Position numbers and translations under genes: made by a program. Below, one piece after another: positions 33,166-40,334 of a DNA stretch of 40,334 nucleotides. This DNA comes from Clostridia bacterium (GTDB taxonomy: Bacteria; Bacillota_A; Clostridia; Oscillospirales; CAG-272). Under the pieces are notes generated by a model. It had not been told where the DNA came from, did not search any database, and saw only the letters and a list, made by a program, of their open reading frames with translations. The number at the start of each line of letters is the position of its first letter. Positions within the stretch are counted from its first letter, which is position 1. The stretch covers positions 1-40,334 of the forward strand of contig JAFTKI010000082.1 in NCBI GenBank assembly GCA_017453335.1, read 5' to 3'.

Positions 33166-34054
33166 TAACAAGTTGACGATAAGTGAAATACAGCGTTTTT
33201 GCATGCATGATGGTCCCGGAATACGAACTACGGTTTTCCTGAAAGGGTGCCACCTTCGCTGTGCCTGGTGTCATAATCCGGAAACACAGAAACCGCGGCA
33301 GGAAATCCTTTTCTATTCGAAAAAGTGTATCGGATGCCGATCGTGTGAGCGTGTTTGTTCTGATAACGCACACGTATTCGGCGAACAACACATGCTTGAC
33401 CGAGAAAAATGCGTAGCATGTGGCGATTGTGTGATACAATGTCCCACCGATGCGCTTGCGCTTTGCGGAAAACCGTATACGGTTGAGGAGCTGCTTTCGA
33501 TAATTGAAAGGGACCGCGCATTCTATGGCAACGATGGTGGTGTCACCTTGTCGGGCGGTGAACCGCTTTTGCAAGGAAAAACTGCAGTTGATCTGTTAAA
33601 AGCATGCCAAGCTCGTGGAATTTCCACGGCGGTTGAAACCTGCGGTTATGTAGATGCCGATACGGTATTATCCGCAATTCCCCACACAAATTTGTTTTTG
33701 TGGGATCTCAAAGACACCAATGATACAAGGCATAGGCAATATACGGGAGCTTCAAACAAAAAGATCCTTGATAATCTTGCTGCGGCTGATGCCTGTAGTG
33801 CGAGGATTCGCCTGAGGTGTATATTGGTAAACGGAGTCAACACAGATGAAGCACACTACAGAGAAATCGCTGAAATTGCCGCGTCACTTTCGAATTGCGA
33901 GGGTGTTGAATTTATCCCATATCATGCATATAGTGGAACGAAGGCGGTATTTATCGGGAAAAAGGACAACGGAAGAAGCGAATGGATCCCTCAAGCGGAG
34001 CAGCTTGAAAAGGCAAAACGGATTCTTAAGGATCGTTCCATTCCCGTTTTTTAA
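33155..34054 (+). CDS. Glycyl-radical enzyme activating enzyme (radical SAM)
   Basis: The 299-aa activase uses SAM and a [4Fe-4S] cluster to place the radical on Gly684 of the neighbouring enzyme. The radical SAM motif is GCHLRCAWCHNPE with Cys32, Cys36 and Cys39. An inserted ferredoxin-like domain has two Cys sets, CIGCRSCERVC (58-68) and CVACGDCVIQC (86-96), as in activases of dehydratase-type enzymes and unlike the shorter PflA. GGVTLSGGEPLLQ is the family GGE motif. It starts inside the last codons of the glycyl-radical gene, so the two are coupled. Confidence 0.94.
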   Translation: MNTDNKLTISEIQRFCMHDGPGIRTTVFLKGCHLRCAWCHNPETQKPRQEILFYSKKCIGCRSCERVCSDNAHVFGEQHMLDREKCVACGDCVIQCPTDALALCGKPYTVEELLSIIERDRAFYGNDGGVTLSGGEPLLQGKTAVDLLKACQARGISTAVETCGYVDADTVLSAIPHTNLFLWDLKDTNDTRHRQYTGASNKKILDNLAAADACSARIRLRCILVNGVNTDEAHYREIAEIAASLSNCEGVEFIPYHAYSGTKAVFIGKKDNGRSEWIPQAEQLEKAKRILKDRSIPVF

Positions 34055-34118
34055 CACAAGTCTTGGTTTTGCAAGCATCACATCTTCTTTTAAGAAATTG
34101 CAAGACACAAAGACAAGA

Positions 34119-34156
34119 ACAAAGGAAGAGCGACCATACGGTCGCTCTTCCTTTGT
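34119..34156. terminator. Bidirectional terminator after the activase gene
   Basis: A perfect 17-bp stem ACAAAGGAAGAGCGACC / GGTCGCTCTTCCTTTGT has loop ATAC. It lies between the converging activase and PocR-AraC genes and shares the GAAGAGCGACC core with 30055. Confidence 0.88.
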
Positions 34157-34978
34157 TTATTTTTGTTGTGTTTTTCGGTATTCCAACGGGCATACACCGT
34201 ACATTCCTTTGAATCGGCGCGAAAAATATTCTGCATCGCAAAATCCGCACCGAAGCGCAATATCGCCGATCGTTGCGCGCGATTCAAGCAGTAGCTTCTT
34301 CGCCAGCTCCATACGCTTTTTCATCACGTATTGCATCACCGTCATGCCGTATTCGCGGCGAAAATGCTCGGTTACGGTAACAGTACTGCAATGGATATGC
34401 AGGCTCAGATCCTCCAATGTGATTTTTTCTGACAGATTGCGTTTCACGTAATCCTTGACCATTTTCCCAACGGTCTTGTTTTCGCTATGGAGTACGCCTG
34501 CTTGCGCGATATAGGATGCCAAAAGCAACAACCAATCGCAAAACGCGCGAATTTCCTCCTCGGTATAAAAGCGGATCCTTTCAATCGCGCTCGCCAGCTC
34601 CCGTTCATCGCTAATATCGTGTTGCTTGGCTTGCACCTCCAGAAGCTGCTGCCCAACGGCTCCGTCCTTGATGATCGGACCCGCTATGAAAAAGCCGCAA
34701 ACTCTGTCCCCCTCTATGATCGGTGCTATGATCTCGGTCAGCCCAAACGGGCATTGATAAACATATACATCTTTGGTTTGACGGACATACGCAAACGTCT
34801 CGGCATTCGATTGCAGACAAGTGGCAAGGCACTCGCGGTTCCGATGCAGAAGCCCACAATATTCGCCTGCCTCGTATCCGCTTACAAGAAGTCCTCTGCC
34901 GCGTGTATCGATCAGGGCAAGCTTTAATCCCGAAACAAACGAAAAGCTTTTCATCATGCGCTCGATCTGTTGCAACAC
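34157..34978 (-). CDS. PocR-domain AraC-family regulator
   Basis: This 273-aa regulator has an N-terminal PocR-type sensory domain (about 1-150), recognisable by LLHRNRECLATCLQS and DVYVYQCPFGLTEIIAPII with conserved Cys residues, and a C-terminal AraC double helix-turn-helix (about 170-273; ITLEDLSLHIHCSTVTVTEHFRREYG, IALRCGFCDAEYFSRRFKGMYG, read in parts). PocR domains control propanediol and similar operons by sensing small hydrocarbon ligands. GTG 34978 is preferred: AGGGGAGG lies about 9 nt upstream. A GTG at 34984 is closer than usual. It is divergent from the MocA-type oxidoreductase. Confidence 0.87.
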   Translation of the reverse strand: MLQQIERMMKSFSFVSGLKLALIDTRGRGLLVSGYEAGEYCGLLHRNRECLATCLQSNAETFAYVRQTKDVYVYQCPFGLTEIIAPIIEGDRVCGFFIAGPIIKDGAVGQQLLEVQAKQHDISDERELASAIERIRFYTEEEIRAFCDWLLLLASYIAQAGVLHSENKTVGKMVKDYVKRNLSEKITLEDLSLHIHCSTVTVTEHFRREYGMTVMQYVMKKRMELAKKLLLESRATIGDIALRCGFCDAEYFSRRFKGMYGVCPLEYRKTQQK

Positions 34979-35001
34979 AAGCACCCCCTCCCCTTGGGTT
35001 C

Positions 35002-35030
35002 AATATATCACGTTTCAGTACAAAAAGCAA
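35002..35030 (-). promoter_or_regulatory. Promoter for the PocR-AraC gene
   Basis: On the minus strand TTGCTT (35030-35025), a 17-bp spacer, TATATT (35007-35002), about 24 bp before the start codon. Confidence 0.6.
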
Positions 35031-35082
35031 GTATATCCACTTTATTTTTACCGATTGTTCAAACATTTTTATCGATTATACC

Positions 35083-35111
35083 TTGTCCATCCGATTTTCC
35101 TTTGCTATAAT
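35083..35111 (+). promoter_or_regulatory. Promoter for the Gfo/Idh/MocA gene
   Basis: TTGTCC (35083-35088), a 17-bp spacer and TATAAT (35106-35111), 28 bp before the start codon. Confidence 0.65.
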
Positions 35112-35139
35112 GAAAAAAAACACAAAGGAGAATATGATC

Positions 35140-36270
35140 ATGTTTCAAATTGCTTTTATCGGATATGGGCGGCGCGCCGAGCACATTTGGGAAAAAATGC
35201 TGAAGCCTTTGGGTGCGTGTGAGCTTACAGCAATTGCCGATCCTCGCGCAGAGAAGCTGGCGGTAACGCTTGCGGATACGCTCCCGAATTGCCGCTTTTA
35301 TTCTACCGCCGAGGAAATGCTGGAGAAAGAGTCGCTCTCCGGCGTGGTGATCGGTACGGGATGTAATTTGCATACCAAATACGCAAAGCTCGTGGCAAAA
35401 TACGATCTCCCGCTATATTTGGAGAAGCCTGTTTGCATTGATGAGGAGCAGCTTGCCGAGATCACGGAGATCCTGCCGCAAATGAACGATAAAACTGTGG
35501 TATCCTTTCCTCTTCGCGTATCCGATCTTTTTCTGGCAGTAAAGGAAATGCTGGACAGCGGTTGTATCGGAGAGATCGCGCAGATCCAGGCAATCAATAA
35601 TGTCAGTTACGGAAGATGCTACTATCACGGCTGGTACCGTGATGACTCGCAAACAGGCGGTTTGTTCCTCACCAAGGCAACCCACGATCTGGACTATCTC
35701 CTTTTGCTGGCAGGCGCAGATGCGCCCAAAGCCGTATCGGCAATGGAATCCAAGATGGTATTCCGCGGCAATAAGCCCGCGGGACTGTTGTGCAAGGACT
35801 GCCCCGATGCCGCCGCTTGCCCGGAAAGCCTTGATAAAATCCCGGATGACGATCCTCAAGCATACGGAAGCTGGTGCTGTTTTGCCGAGGATACCGGCAA
35901 TCATGACAGCGCAACCGTAATGATGCAGTTTGAAAACGGCATGCACATTGTATATACACAAAACTTCATCGTCCGTAAAAAGGCGGGTAAGCGCGGCGCA
36001 CGCTTGATCGGCTTCAAGGGAACACTGGAGTTTGATTTCTATACCAACACCATTACCTTGATCGATCATTTTTCCAACGAGGTCAAAACCGTATATTTGC
36101 AAAAGAAAAAGGGACACGGTGCCGGAGATTTTATTCTGGGACAAAACTTCATCGATGTCATGGCAAAAAAAGCGACATCGATCGCAACGCTTGCGGACGG
36201 CATTCTGAGTGCAGAGGTATGTCTTGCTGCAAAAAGATCGGCACAGACGAATACTTTTGTGAGCTTATAA
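35140..36270 (+). CDS. Gfo/Idh/MocA-family oxidoreductase
   Basis: This is a 376-aa NAD(P)-dependent oxidoreductase. The N-terminal Rossmann fold has IAFIGYGRRAEHI (4-16), where a normal GxGxxG is slightly altered, then VVIGTGCNLHTKYA and the family EKP motif YLEKPVC (93-99). A C-terminal alpha/beta domain follows with GGLFLTKATHDLDYLLLL. The Cys motif CKDCPDAAACPES resembles a metal-binding insert of some family members. It should oxidise or reduce a sugar, inositol or sugar acid. ATG 35140 is chosen for AAAGGAG 9 nt upstream. It is divergent from PocR-AraC and may be its target. Confidence 0.88.
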   Translation: MFQIAFIGYGRRAEHIWEKMLKPLGACELTAIADPRAEKLAVTLADTLPNCRFYSTAEEMLEKESLSGVVIGTGCNLHTKYAKLVAKYDLPLYLEKPVCIDEEQLAEITEILPQMNDKTVVSFPLRVSDLFLAVKEMLDSGCIGEIAQIQAINNVSYGRCYYHGWYRDDSQTGGLFLTKATHDLDYLLLLAGADAPKAVSAMESKMVFRGNKPAGLLCKDCPDAAACPESLDKIPDDDPQAYGSWCCFAEDTGNHDSATVMMQFENGMHIVYTQNFIVRKKAGKRGARLIGFKGTLEFDFYTNTITLIDHFSNEVKTVYLQKKKGHGAGDFILGQNFIDVMAKKATSIATLADGILSAEVCLAAKRSAQTNTFVSL

Positions 36271-36317
36271 TCATAACGGATGTTCCGCAGGACTTTCCCA
36301 ATTCCTATAAAATACAC

Positions 36318-36350
36318 GACGAGCGACCGCAAGGTCGCTCGTCTCTTGTC
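36318..36350 (+). terminator. Terminator-like GNRA hairpin after the oxidoreductase
   Basis: The 11-bp stem GACGAGCGACC / GGTCGCTCGTC has a GCAA loop and is followed by a weak T-tract TCTTGTCT. The core matches the hairpin at 30055. Confidence 0.7.
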
Positions 36351-36459
36351 TGTCGGTATATAATTGGAATACAAAACCGCAAAATCGATTTATAGCATGA
36401 AAAACGGGATCGCCATGTAAATTTTATTTTAATTTTCCCTTTTATTCAGTGATTTCAAG

Positions 36460-36487
36460 TTGATAATTCTTTAAAATCGTGTATAAT
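36460..36487 (+). promoter_or_regulatory. Promoter for the asparaginase gene
   Basis: TTGATA (36460-36465), a 16-bp spacer, TATAAT (36482-36487), about 58 bp before the start codon. Confidence 0.65.
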
Positions 36488-36545
36488 AGCGTAAAGGGAT
36501 TCCATCGACATCCTGCACGAACGATTCAGACAAGGAAGAATAAAA

Positions 36546-37604
36546 ATGAATGCAAAAAGGATTCTGTTAATTTTAACGGGCGGAACGATCTGCTCGTTCG
36601 CCACAGCAAACGGAGAGCAAGCATCCGACACAGCAAAGGCACAAGCCTTAATCATCAGCAACTTCAGAAAAAGCGACTCTCCATACAGCGGTGAAGACCG
36701 AGTGCAATTCACATCGGTTTCTCCCTTGGATGTTTTAAGCGAAAATATGACTCCCCTTCATTGGGATGTACTGATCCGTAAAATGAGAGCCTATGACTAT
36801 TCAAGCTATGACGGAGTGATCATCCTGCACGGCACTGATACGCTTGCATACACGGCATCTCTGCTTTCAATCGTTCTTTCAGGGCTTTCTATTCCCGTGA
36901 TCATGGTATCCAGCCAACTGGCACTTTACAACCCGAATACAAATGGAAACGCCAACTTCAAGGCGGCTGTGGAATTGATCGTCAACGGCATCAAGCCGAA
37001 CGTGTACGCCGTTTACCGAAACGAAACCGAGTTCGGAGAAACAACCATGTACGTGCATTATGCCGCGCATCTTATGCAGTGTGCAAATCATTCCAATAAT
37101 TTCTACAGTAAGGACATGGCTCCGATCAACTCCGAGAACGCTGTATTCGATGGGATGGAAAGCTTGGGAGAAAATCCCATTTTTCAGAAGGAAACATTCG
37201 ATCTTCGTACCGCTCGGGTATTAAAACTACAACCCTATGTCGGGCTTGATTATTCCGCACTGTCTCTGGACGGCGTAGCCGCTGTGCTTCATGGGACGTA
37301 TCATTCAAGCACCGTTGCAACCGCCCCTTATTTAGACGACACCGATTGCTCAGATTACTCCCTTATGCGATTAAAGGAACAGTGTGACGCACAGGATCCA
37401 CCGATCCCGCTGTTTATCGAGCCTTACGTTCAAACGACATACGAAACCACAGGCGACGCGCTCAGAAACGGAATTCTGCCGATCGAAAACCTCACATCCG
37501 AAATGGCTTATGTGAAAACGTTGGTTGGCTGCGCCCTGGGATATCGCGGGGACGCCTTGTACAACTTTATCAAAACGAACGTCAACAATGAATTTCTGAA
37601 TTGA
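36546..37604 (+). CDS. L-asparaginase (bacterial type I/II fold, cytoplasmic)
   Basis: The enzyme hydrolyses asparagine to aspartate and ammonia. The 352-aa product has the first catalytic motif LTGGTICS with nucleophile Thr14, and the second motif LHGTDTLAYTA with Thr97-Asp98. The later Asn-rich stretch NPNTNGNANFKAAVELI carries a candidate catalytic Lys. No signal peptide is present, so it acts in the cytoplasm. AAGGAAG precedes ATG 36546. It lies just before the Asn-type T-box and aspS-gatC-gatA on the same strand, but with its own promoter, so the two units could oppose each other over the asparagine pool. Confidence 0.9.
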   Translation: MNAKRILLILTGGTICSFATANGEQASDTAKAQALIISNFRKSDSPYSGEDRVQFTSVSPLDVLSENMTPLHWDVLIRKMRAYDYSSYDGVIILHGTDTLAYTASLLSIVLSGLSIPVIMVSSQLALYNPNTNGNANFKAAVELIVNGIKPNVYAVYRNETEFGETTMYVHYAAHLMQCANHSNNFYSKDMAPINSENAVFDGMESLGENPIFQKETFDLRTARVLKLQPYVGLDYSALSLDGVAAVLHGTYHSSTVATAPYLDDTDCSDYSLMRLKEQCDAQDPPIPLFIEPYVQTTYETTGDALRNGILPIENLTSEMAYVKTLVGCALGYRGDALYNFIKTNVNNEFLN

Positions 37605-37651
37605 ACGGTTGATAGCAAATTGAAAAAATTTAAAAAAATTTTCGCAAATCG

Positions 37652-37680
37652 TTGACTTTATGCCAAAAGTATGGTATAAT
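37652..37680 (+). promoter_or_regulatory. Sigma-A promoter of the T-box / aspS operon
   Basis: TTGACT (37652-37657), a 17-bp spacer, TATAAT (37675-37680). Transcription would start around 37687, just before the T-box stem I. Confidence 0.85.
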
Positions 37681-37696
37681 GCAAAGGTAAATTGGC

Positions 37697-37930
37697 ATAG
37701 ATGAAGAGAGTATCGCGCAGTCTTCAATCACAGAGAGCCGTCGGCGCTGAAAGTACGGCATTGAGTAGCGTGAGAAAAACACTTCGGAGCCTGCGGAAGA
37801 AAGCCTGATCGGTGATTAGAACCGCACGTTCATCGCGTCAAGATGTTTGAGTGGATCGCCTTTGGCGGTCAATTTGGGTGGTATCGCGGAAGTTAGCCTT
37901 TCGTCCCATGCGGGGACGAAAGGCTTTTTT
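37697..37930 (+). ncRNA. T-box riboswitch leader, specifier AAC (asparagine)
   Basis: A T-box reads the charging state of a tRNA and lets transcription proceed when the tRNA is uncharged. Stem I is seen: lower helix GAAG (37703-37706) with CTTC (37782-37785), loop-E strand AGTA (37709-37712), upper helix TCGCGC (37713-37718) with GCGTGA (37768-37773), and the distal AGAGAG motif (about 37732). The specifier-loop 3' strand is GAA-A-AAC-A, placing codon AAC at 37778-37780, just before the unpaired purine A37781. The T-box sequence GGGTGGTATCGCGG (37876-37889) can form the antiterminator. The competing terminator stem AGCCTTTCGTCCC / GGGGACGAAAGGCT with T-run ends at 37930. Confidence 0.88.
37895..37930 (+). 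terminator. Regulated terminator of the T-box
   Basis: The stem AGCCTTTCGTCCC / GGGGACGAAAGGCT is followed by TTTTTT. Its 5' arm overlaps the end of the T-box antiterminator region, as expected for a transcriptional switch. Confidence 0.9.
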
Positions 37931-37996
37931 GTTCCCAAGTGACTTTGTGATCAAAAAAATGAAAATACTATCTATAATTCCAAGGAGGATCAAACA

Positions 37997-39772
37997 ATGT
38001 TGAGAACGCATACCTGTAATGAACTCAGAATCGACCACATTGGTCAAACAGTCACCTTAACAGGTTGGCTTGATACCGTCCGTGACCACGGAGGTGTCCT
38101 TTTCGTTGACCTGCGCGACCACTACGGCGTAACACAGATCGTCTTTTCCGACGACTCCATGCTCGCCGGAATCGCAAAAGAAACCGTTGTACTGATTGAA
38201 GGAACCGTAACCAAGAGAGATGAAGAAACCGTAAATGCGAAAATTGCTACGGGAATGATCGAGGTCAAGGCACAAAAGCTCGAGGTGCTCGGTCCCTGCC
38301 AGCTCGGACTTCCCTTTGAGATCGACTCTTCCACCAATACGCGTGAGGAAGTAAGACTCAAGTACCGCTATCTTGACCTGAGAAATAAGAAGATTCACGA
38401 CAATATCGTGCTTCGTTCCAAGATTCTCAGTTATCTCCGCGCACAGATGGAGGAGCTTGGCTTTATGGAGATCCAGACGCCTATCCTCACCGCTTCCTCT
38501 CCCGAGGGCGCTCGTGACTATCTTGTTCCCAGCCGTAAGCACAAGGGCAAGTTCTATGCACTTCCCCAGGCTCCTCAGCAGTTCAAGCAGCTGCTCATGG
38601 CTTCGGGCTTCGACCGTTATTTTCAGATCGCTCCCTGCTTCCGTGATGAAGACGCGCGTCAGGACCGTTCTCCCGGAGAATTCTATCAGCTCGACTTCGA
38701 GATGGCATTTGCGACACAAGAAGACGTATTCGCGGTTGCAGAAACCGTTGTTTACAATACCTTTACGAAGTTTACCGACAAGAAGGTTTCCAAGCCTCCC
38801 TTCAGAAGAATCACCTTTGCGGAATCGATGCTCAAATACGGCTCCGATAAGCCCGACCTCCGCAACCCGCTGGAGATCAAGGATCTCACCGAGTTCTTCG
38901 GCAAGCATGAATTCTTGAATATCAACGGCAGAACCGTTCCCTTCAAGAATAAGCTGGTTCGCGGTATCGTTGCAAACTACTTGGTAAAGAAGGACGGCGA
39001 GGGTGACGGTAAAAAGGCATTCGAAAAGGCAATCGATGCATATTCCAGAAGCATCGGCATGAAGTTCGGATGCGGCTATATCACGCTGGAGGAAGGCGAA
39101 TTCAAGGGCCCGATCGCAAAATTCCTCACCGACGAGCAGAAGGCTGAGCTTTGCGAGCTTTGCGGAATCAAGGAGGGCGATTCGCTCTTCTTCATCAGCG
39201 ATGCGGCTTCCGTGATCAACAAGCTGGCAGGCGAGATGAGAACCTGGATCGGAAACGAGCTGGGACTGATCAAGAAGGATTCCTTTGAATTCTGCTTCAT
39301 CGTTGACTTCCCGATGTATGAACTGAATTCCGAAACCAATAAGATCGACTTTACGCACAACCCCTTCTCGATGCCTCAGGGTGGTATGGATGCACTTCTG
39401 AACAAGGATCCGCTTGAGATCTTTGCTTATCAGTACGATATCGTTTGTAACGGCGTTGAGCTTTCGTCGGGTGCTGTAAGAAACCACAACCCCGATATCA
39501 TGAGAAAAGCGTTTGAGATCGCAGGCTACGGCGAAGAGGAGCTCAAGGCAAAATTCGGCGCTCTCTACACGGCGTTCTCCTACGGCGCACCTCCCCACGC
39601 AGGTATGGCTCCCGGCGTTGACAGAATGATCATGCTCATTGCCGAGGAGGAAACGATTCGTGACGTAATCGCATTCCCGCTCAACGGAAATGCACAGGAT
39701 CTGATGATGGGCGCTCCCGGCGGAGTGACCGAACAACAGCTCCGTGAGGTTCACATCAAGGTAAGAGACTGA
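37997..39772 (+). CDS. aspS: Aspartyl-tRNA synthetase, probably non-discriminating (Asp/Asn)
   Basis: This 591-aa class II synthetase of the bacterial type has an anticodon-binding OB fold (about 1-110), the catalytic core with motif 2 FRDEDARQDRSPGEF and motif 3 APGVDRMIML near the C-terminus, and the inserted GAD domain (about 280-420). His31 in VRDHGGVLFVD matches the His found at this place in non-discriminating AspRS such as that of Pseudomonas aeruginosa, while E. coli has Leu. With gatC and gatA downstream, it should make Asp-tRNA(Asn) for amidation as well as Asp-tRNA(Asp). AAGGAGG precedes ATG 37997. It is controlled by the Asn T-box. Confidence 0.95.
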   Translation: MLRTHTCNELRIDHIGQTVTLTGWLDTVRDHGGVLFVDLRDHYGVTQIVFSDDSMLAGIAKETVVLIEGTVTKRDEETVNAKIATGMIEVKAQKLEVLGPCQLGLPFEIDSSTNTREEVRLKYRYLDLRNKKIHDNIVLRSKILSYLRAQMEELGFMEIQTPILTASSPEGARDYLVPSRKHKGKFYALPQAPQQFKQLLMASGFDRYFQIAPCFRDEDARQDRSPGEFYQLDFEMAFATQEDVFAVAETVVYNTFTKFTDKKVSKPPFRRITFAESMLKYGSDKPDLRNPLEIKDLTEFFGKHEFLNINGRTVPFKNKLVRGIVANYLVKKDGEGDGKKAFEKAIDAYSRSIGMKFGCGYITLEEGEFKGPIAKFLTDEQKAELCELCGIKEGDSLFFISDAASVINKLAGEMRTWIGNELGLIKKDSFEFCFIVDFPMYELNSETNKIDFTHNPFSMPQGGMDALLNKDPLEIFAYQYDIVCNGVELSSGAVRNHNPDIMRKAFEIAGYGEEELKAKFGALYTAFSYGAPPHAGMAPGVDRMIMLIAEEETIRDVIAFPLNGNAQDLMMGAPGGVTEQQLREVHIKVRD

Positions 39773-39799
39773 CTTCAACTTTATGAAAGGAGTTTCTTT

Positions 39800-40081
39800 A
39801 TGGATAGAGAAACACTCAGAAGACTGGAGATGTTAAACCAGCTCAGTCTTACAGAAGCACAAAAGGATGACGTGATCGCCTTTTTTGCAAAAAGAGAAAA
39901 CGATCTTGTGGCTCTTGAAAAGATAGACACCGCAAACGTTGAAAGAATGGTACACGTAATGCCGATCATGACGGTTGTTCGAGAGGACGTGGTTTCCCAG
40001 CCTTTCACACGAGAGGCACTGCAAGCGGGCGCACCCGAAACCGACGAGGGTTATTGGTGCGTTCCCCGTGTTGTTGAATGA
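39800..40081 (+). CDS. gatC: Asp/Glu-tRNA amidotransferase subunit C
   Basis: GatC is the small clasp subunit of the GatCAB transamidosome that converts Asp-tRNA(Asn) to Asn-tRNA(Asn), or Glu- to Gln-tRNA. The 93-aa product has the usual length and pattern: an N-terminal helix pair, VHVMPIMTVVRED (51-63) and the C-terminal GYWCVPRVVE, which matches the GYFxVPRVLE end of the family. GAAAGGAG stands upstream. It lies 27 bp after aspS and 14 bp before gatA. Confidence 0.93.
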   Translation: MDRETLRRLEMLNQLSLTEAQKDDVIAFFAKRENDLVALEKIDTANVERMVHVMPIMTVVREDVVSQPFTREALQAGAPETDEGYWCVPRVVE

Positions 40082-40095
40082 TAGGAGGCAGGATC

Positions 40096-40334
40096 ATGAA
40101 CACTTATACTGTAAAAAAAGACGTATCTGCCGAGAAGCTTATCGTTCTTGACGATATGATCCTCACCACCGATATGCCGACGACCGCAGGCTCCCGTATG
40201 CTTGATGGATATATGAGTCTCTTTGAAGCCGAGGTTCTCACCCGTCTTCGCGGCGCGGGCTATACACTTGGCGGAAAAGCCGATGTTGGAGAATTTGCAA
40301 TCGACCTGCTCGGCGAGACGAGCGCAAGAGGTGC
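40096..40334 (+). CDS. gatA: Asp/Glu-tRNA amidotransferase subunit A, divergent N-terminus (cut by window edge)
   Basis: GatA is the amidase subunit that hydrolyses glutamine to supply ammonia, using a Ser-cisSer-Lys triad. The 79 visible residues align to GatA from the KDN motif onward: LDDMILTTDMPTTAGSRML, then EAEVLTRLRGAGYTLGGKADVGEFAID, then GETSARG (each within normal GatA order). Two things are odd. The usual about 50-60 N-terminal residues are missing, with no room upstream since gatC ends at 40081. The catalytic Lys of the KDN motif is Asp here. AGGAGG precedes ATG 40096. The Ser residues of the triad lie past the window end. Confidence 0.85.
   Translation, partial: MNTYTVKKDVSAEKLIVLDDMILTTDMPTTAGSRMLDGYMSLFEAEVLTRLRGAGYTLGGKADVGEFAIDLLGETSARG

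Noticed and set aside
30055..36350. CRISPR-like array from the three repeated hairpins
   Set aside because: The repeats are kilobases apart, sit at gene ends and have terminator structure. There are no spacers or cas genes.
37605..37996. Possible small protein gene upstream of aspS
   Set aside because: The space is fully explained by a promoter and T-box leader, and the short minus-strand frames there lack ribosome binding sites.
38057..39778. 573-aa minus-strand open frame
   Set aside because: It is antisense to aspS, whose class II motifs are intact. The frame is an effect of codon usage.

Overview
The window looks like a chromosomal segment of a spore-forming anaerobic Clostridia-class Firmicute, probably a gut commensal of the Oscillospirales/Christensenellales type. 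The evidence is a complete spoIIIA sporulation operon, a reverse rubrerythrin, a glycyl-radical enzyme with its activase, a T-box leader, an aspS-gatC-gatA cluster, AGGAGG-type ribosome binding sites and several near-consensus sigma-A promoters. There are no rRNA or tRNA genes and no CRISPR array. The taxonomic call is inference.

Layout. 1-317 holds a frameshifted REP-associated (RAYT/IS200-like) transposase cut by the window edge, with two inverted copies of a REP-like palindrome inside its reading frame. 346-5592 (minus) carries a GNAT acetyltransferase, a GH2 glycosidase, a B12-binding radical SAM protein and a P-loop ATPase. 5724-10867 (plus) is spoIIIAA-AB-AC-AD-AE-AF-AG-AH, interrupted between AF and AG by a 288-bp MITE-like element. 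10924-12306 (minus) is a BspA-type leucine-rich-repeat lipoprotein. 12479-20267 (plus) holds an RluA-type pseudouridine synthase, a DUF3810 membrane metallopeptidase-like protein, MurA, a second MITE-like element, an XRE regulator, an amidase-domain protein, a small transaldolase and an uncharacterised protein. A DacF-like carboxypeptidase follows on the minus strand, then a TIM-barrel sugar isomerase/epimerase, a DUF134 regulator and a reverse rubrerythrin.

23668-28329 is a four-gene cassette: an XRE regulator fused to a BadF-type amino-sugar kinase, MurQ, a two-domain GNAT and a DUF4838 glycosidase-like protein. It reads as an intracellular MurNAc/amino-sugar salvage unit. It is flanked by exact 43-bp direct repeats, each lying just after a rubrerythrin 3' end, one intact and one decayed. 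An amino-acid permease follows. 30151-36270 is a glycyl-radical enzyme locus: an AraC regulator divergent from the enzyme and its activase, then a PocR-AraC regulator divergent from a Gfo/Idh/MocA oxidoreductase. Three terminators here share the same GAGCGACC hairpin core.

The right end is an asparagine-centred block: a cytoplasmic-type L-asparaginase, then an Asn-type T-box (specifier AAC) before aspS, gatC and the start of gatA. AspS has His31, a mark of non-discriminating enzymes, so the operon should make Asn-tRNA(Asn) by transamidation. The gatA product, however, begins about 50 residues late and has Asp where the amidase-signature catalytic Lys should be.

The strongest candidates for something undescribed are this Lys-less GatA under Asn T-box control, the unassigned glycyl-radical enzyme locus, the XRE-kinase MurNAc cassette with its repeat boundaries, and the RAYT gene that encodes its own REP-like palindromes.
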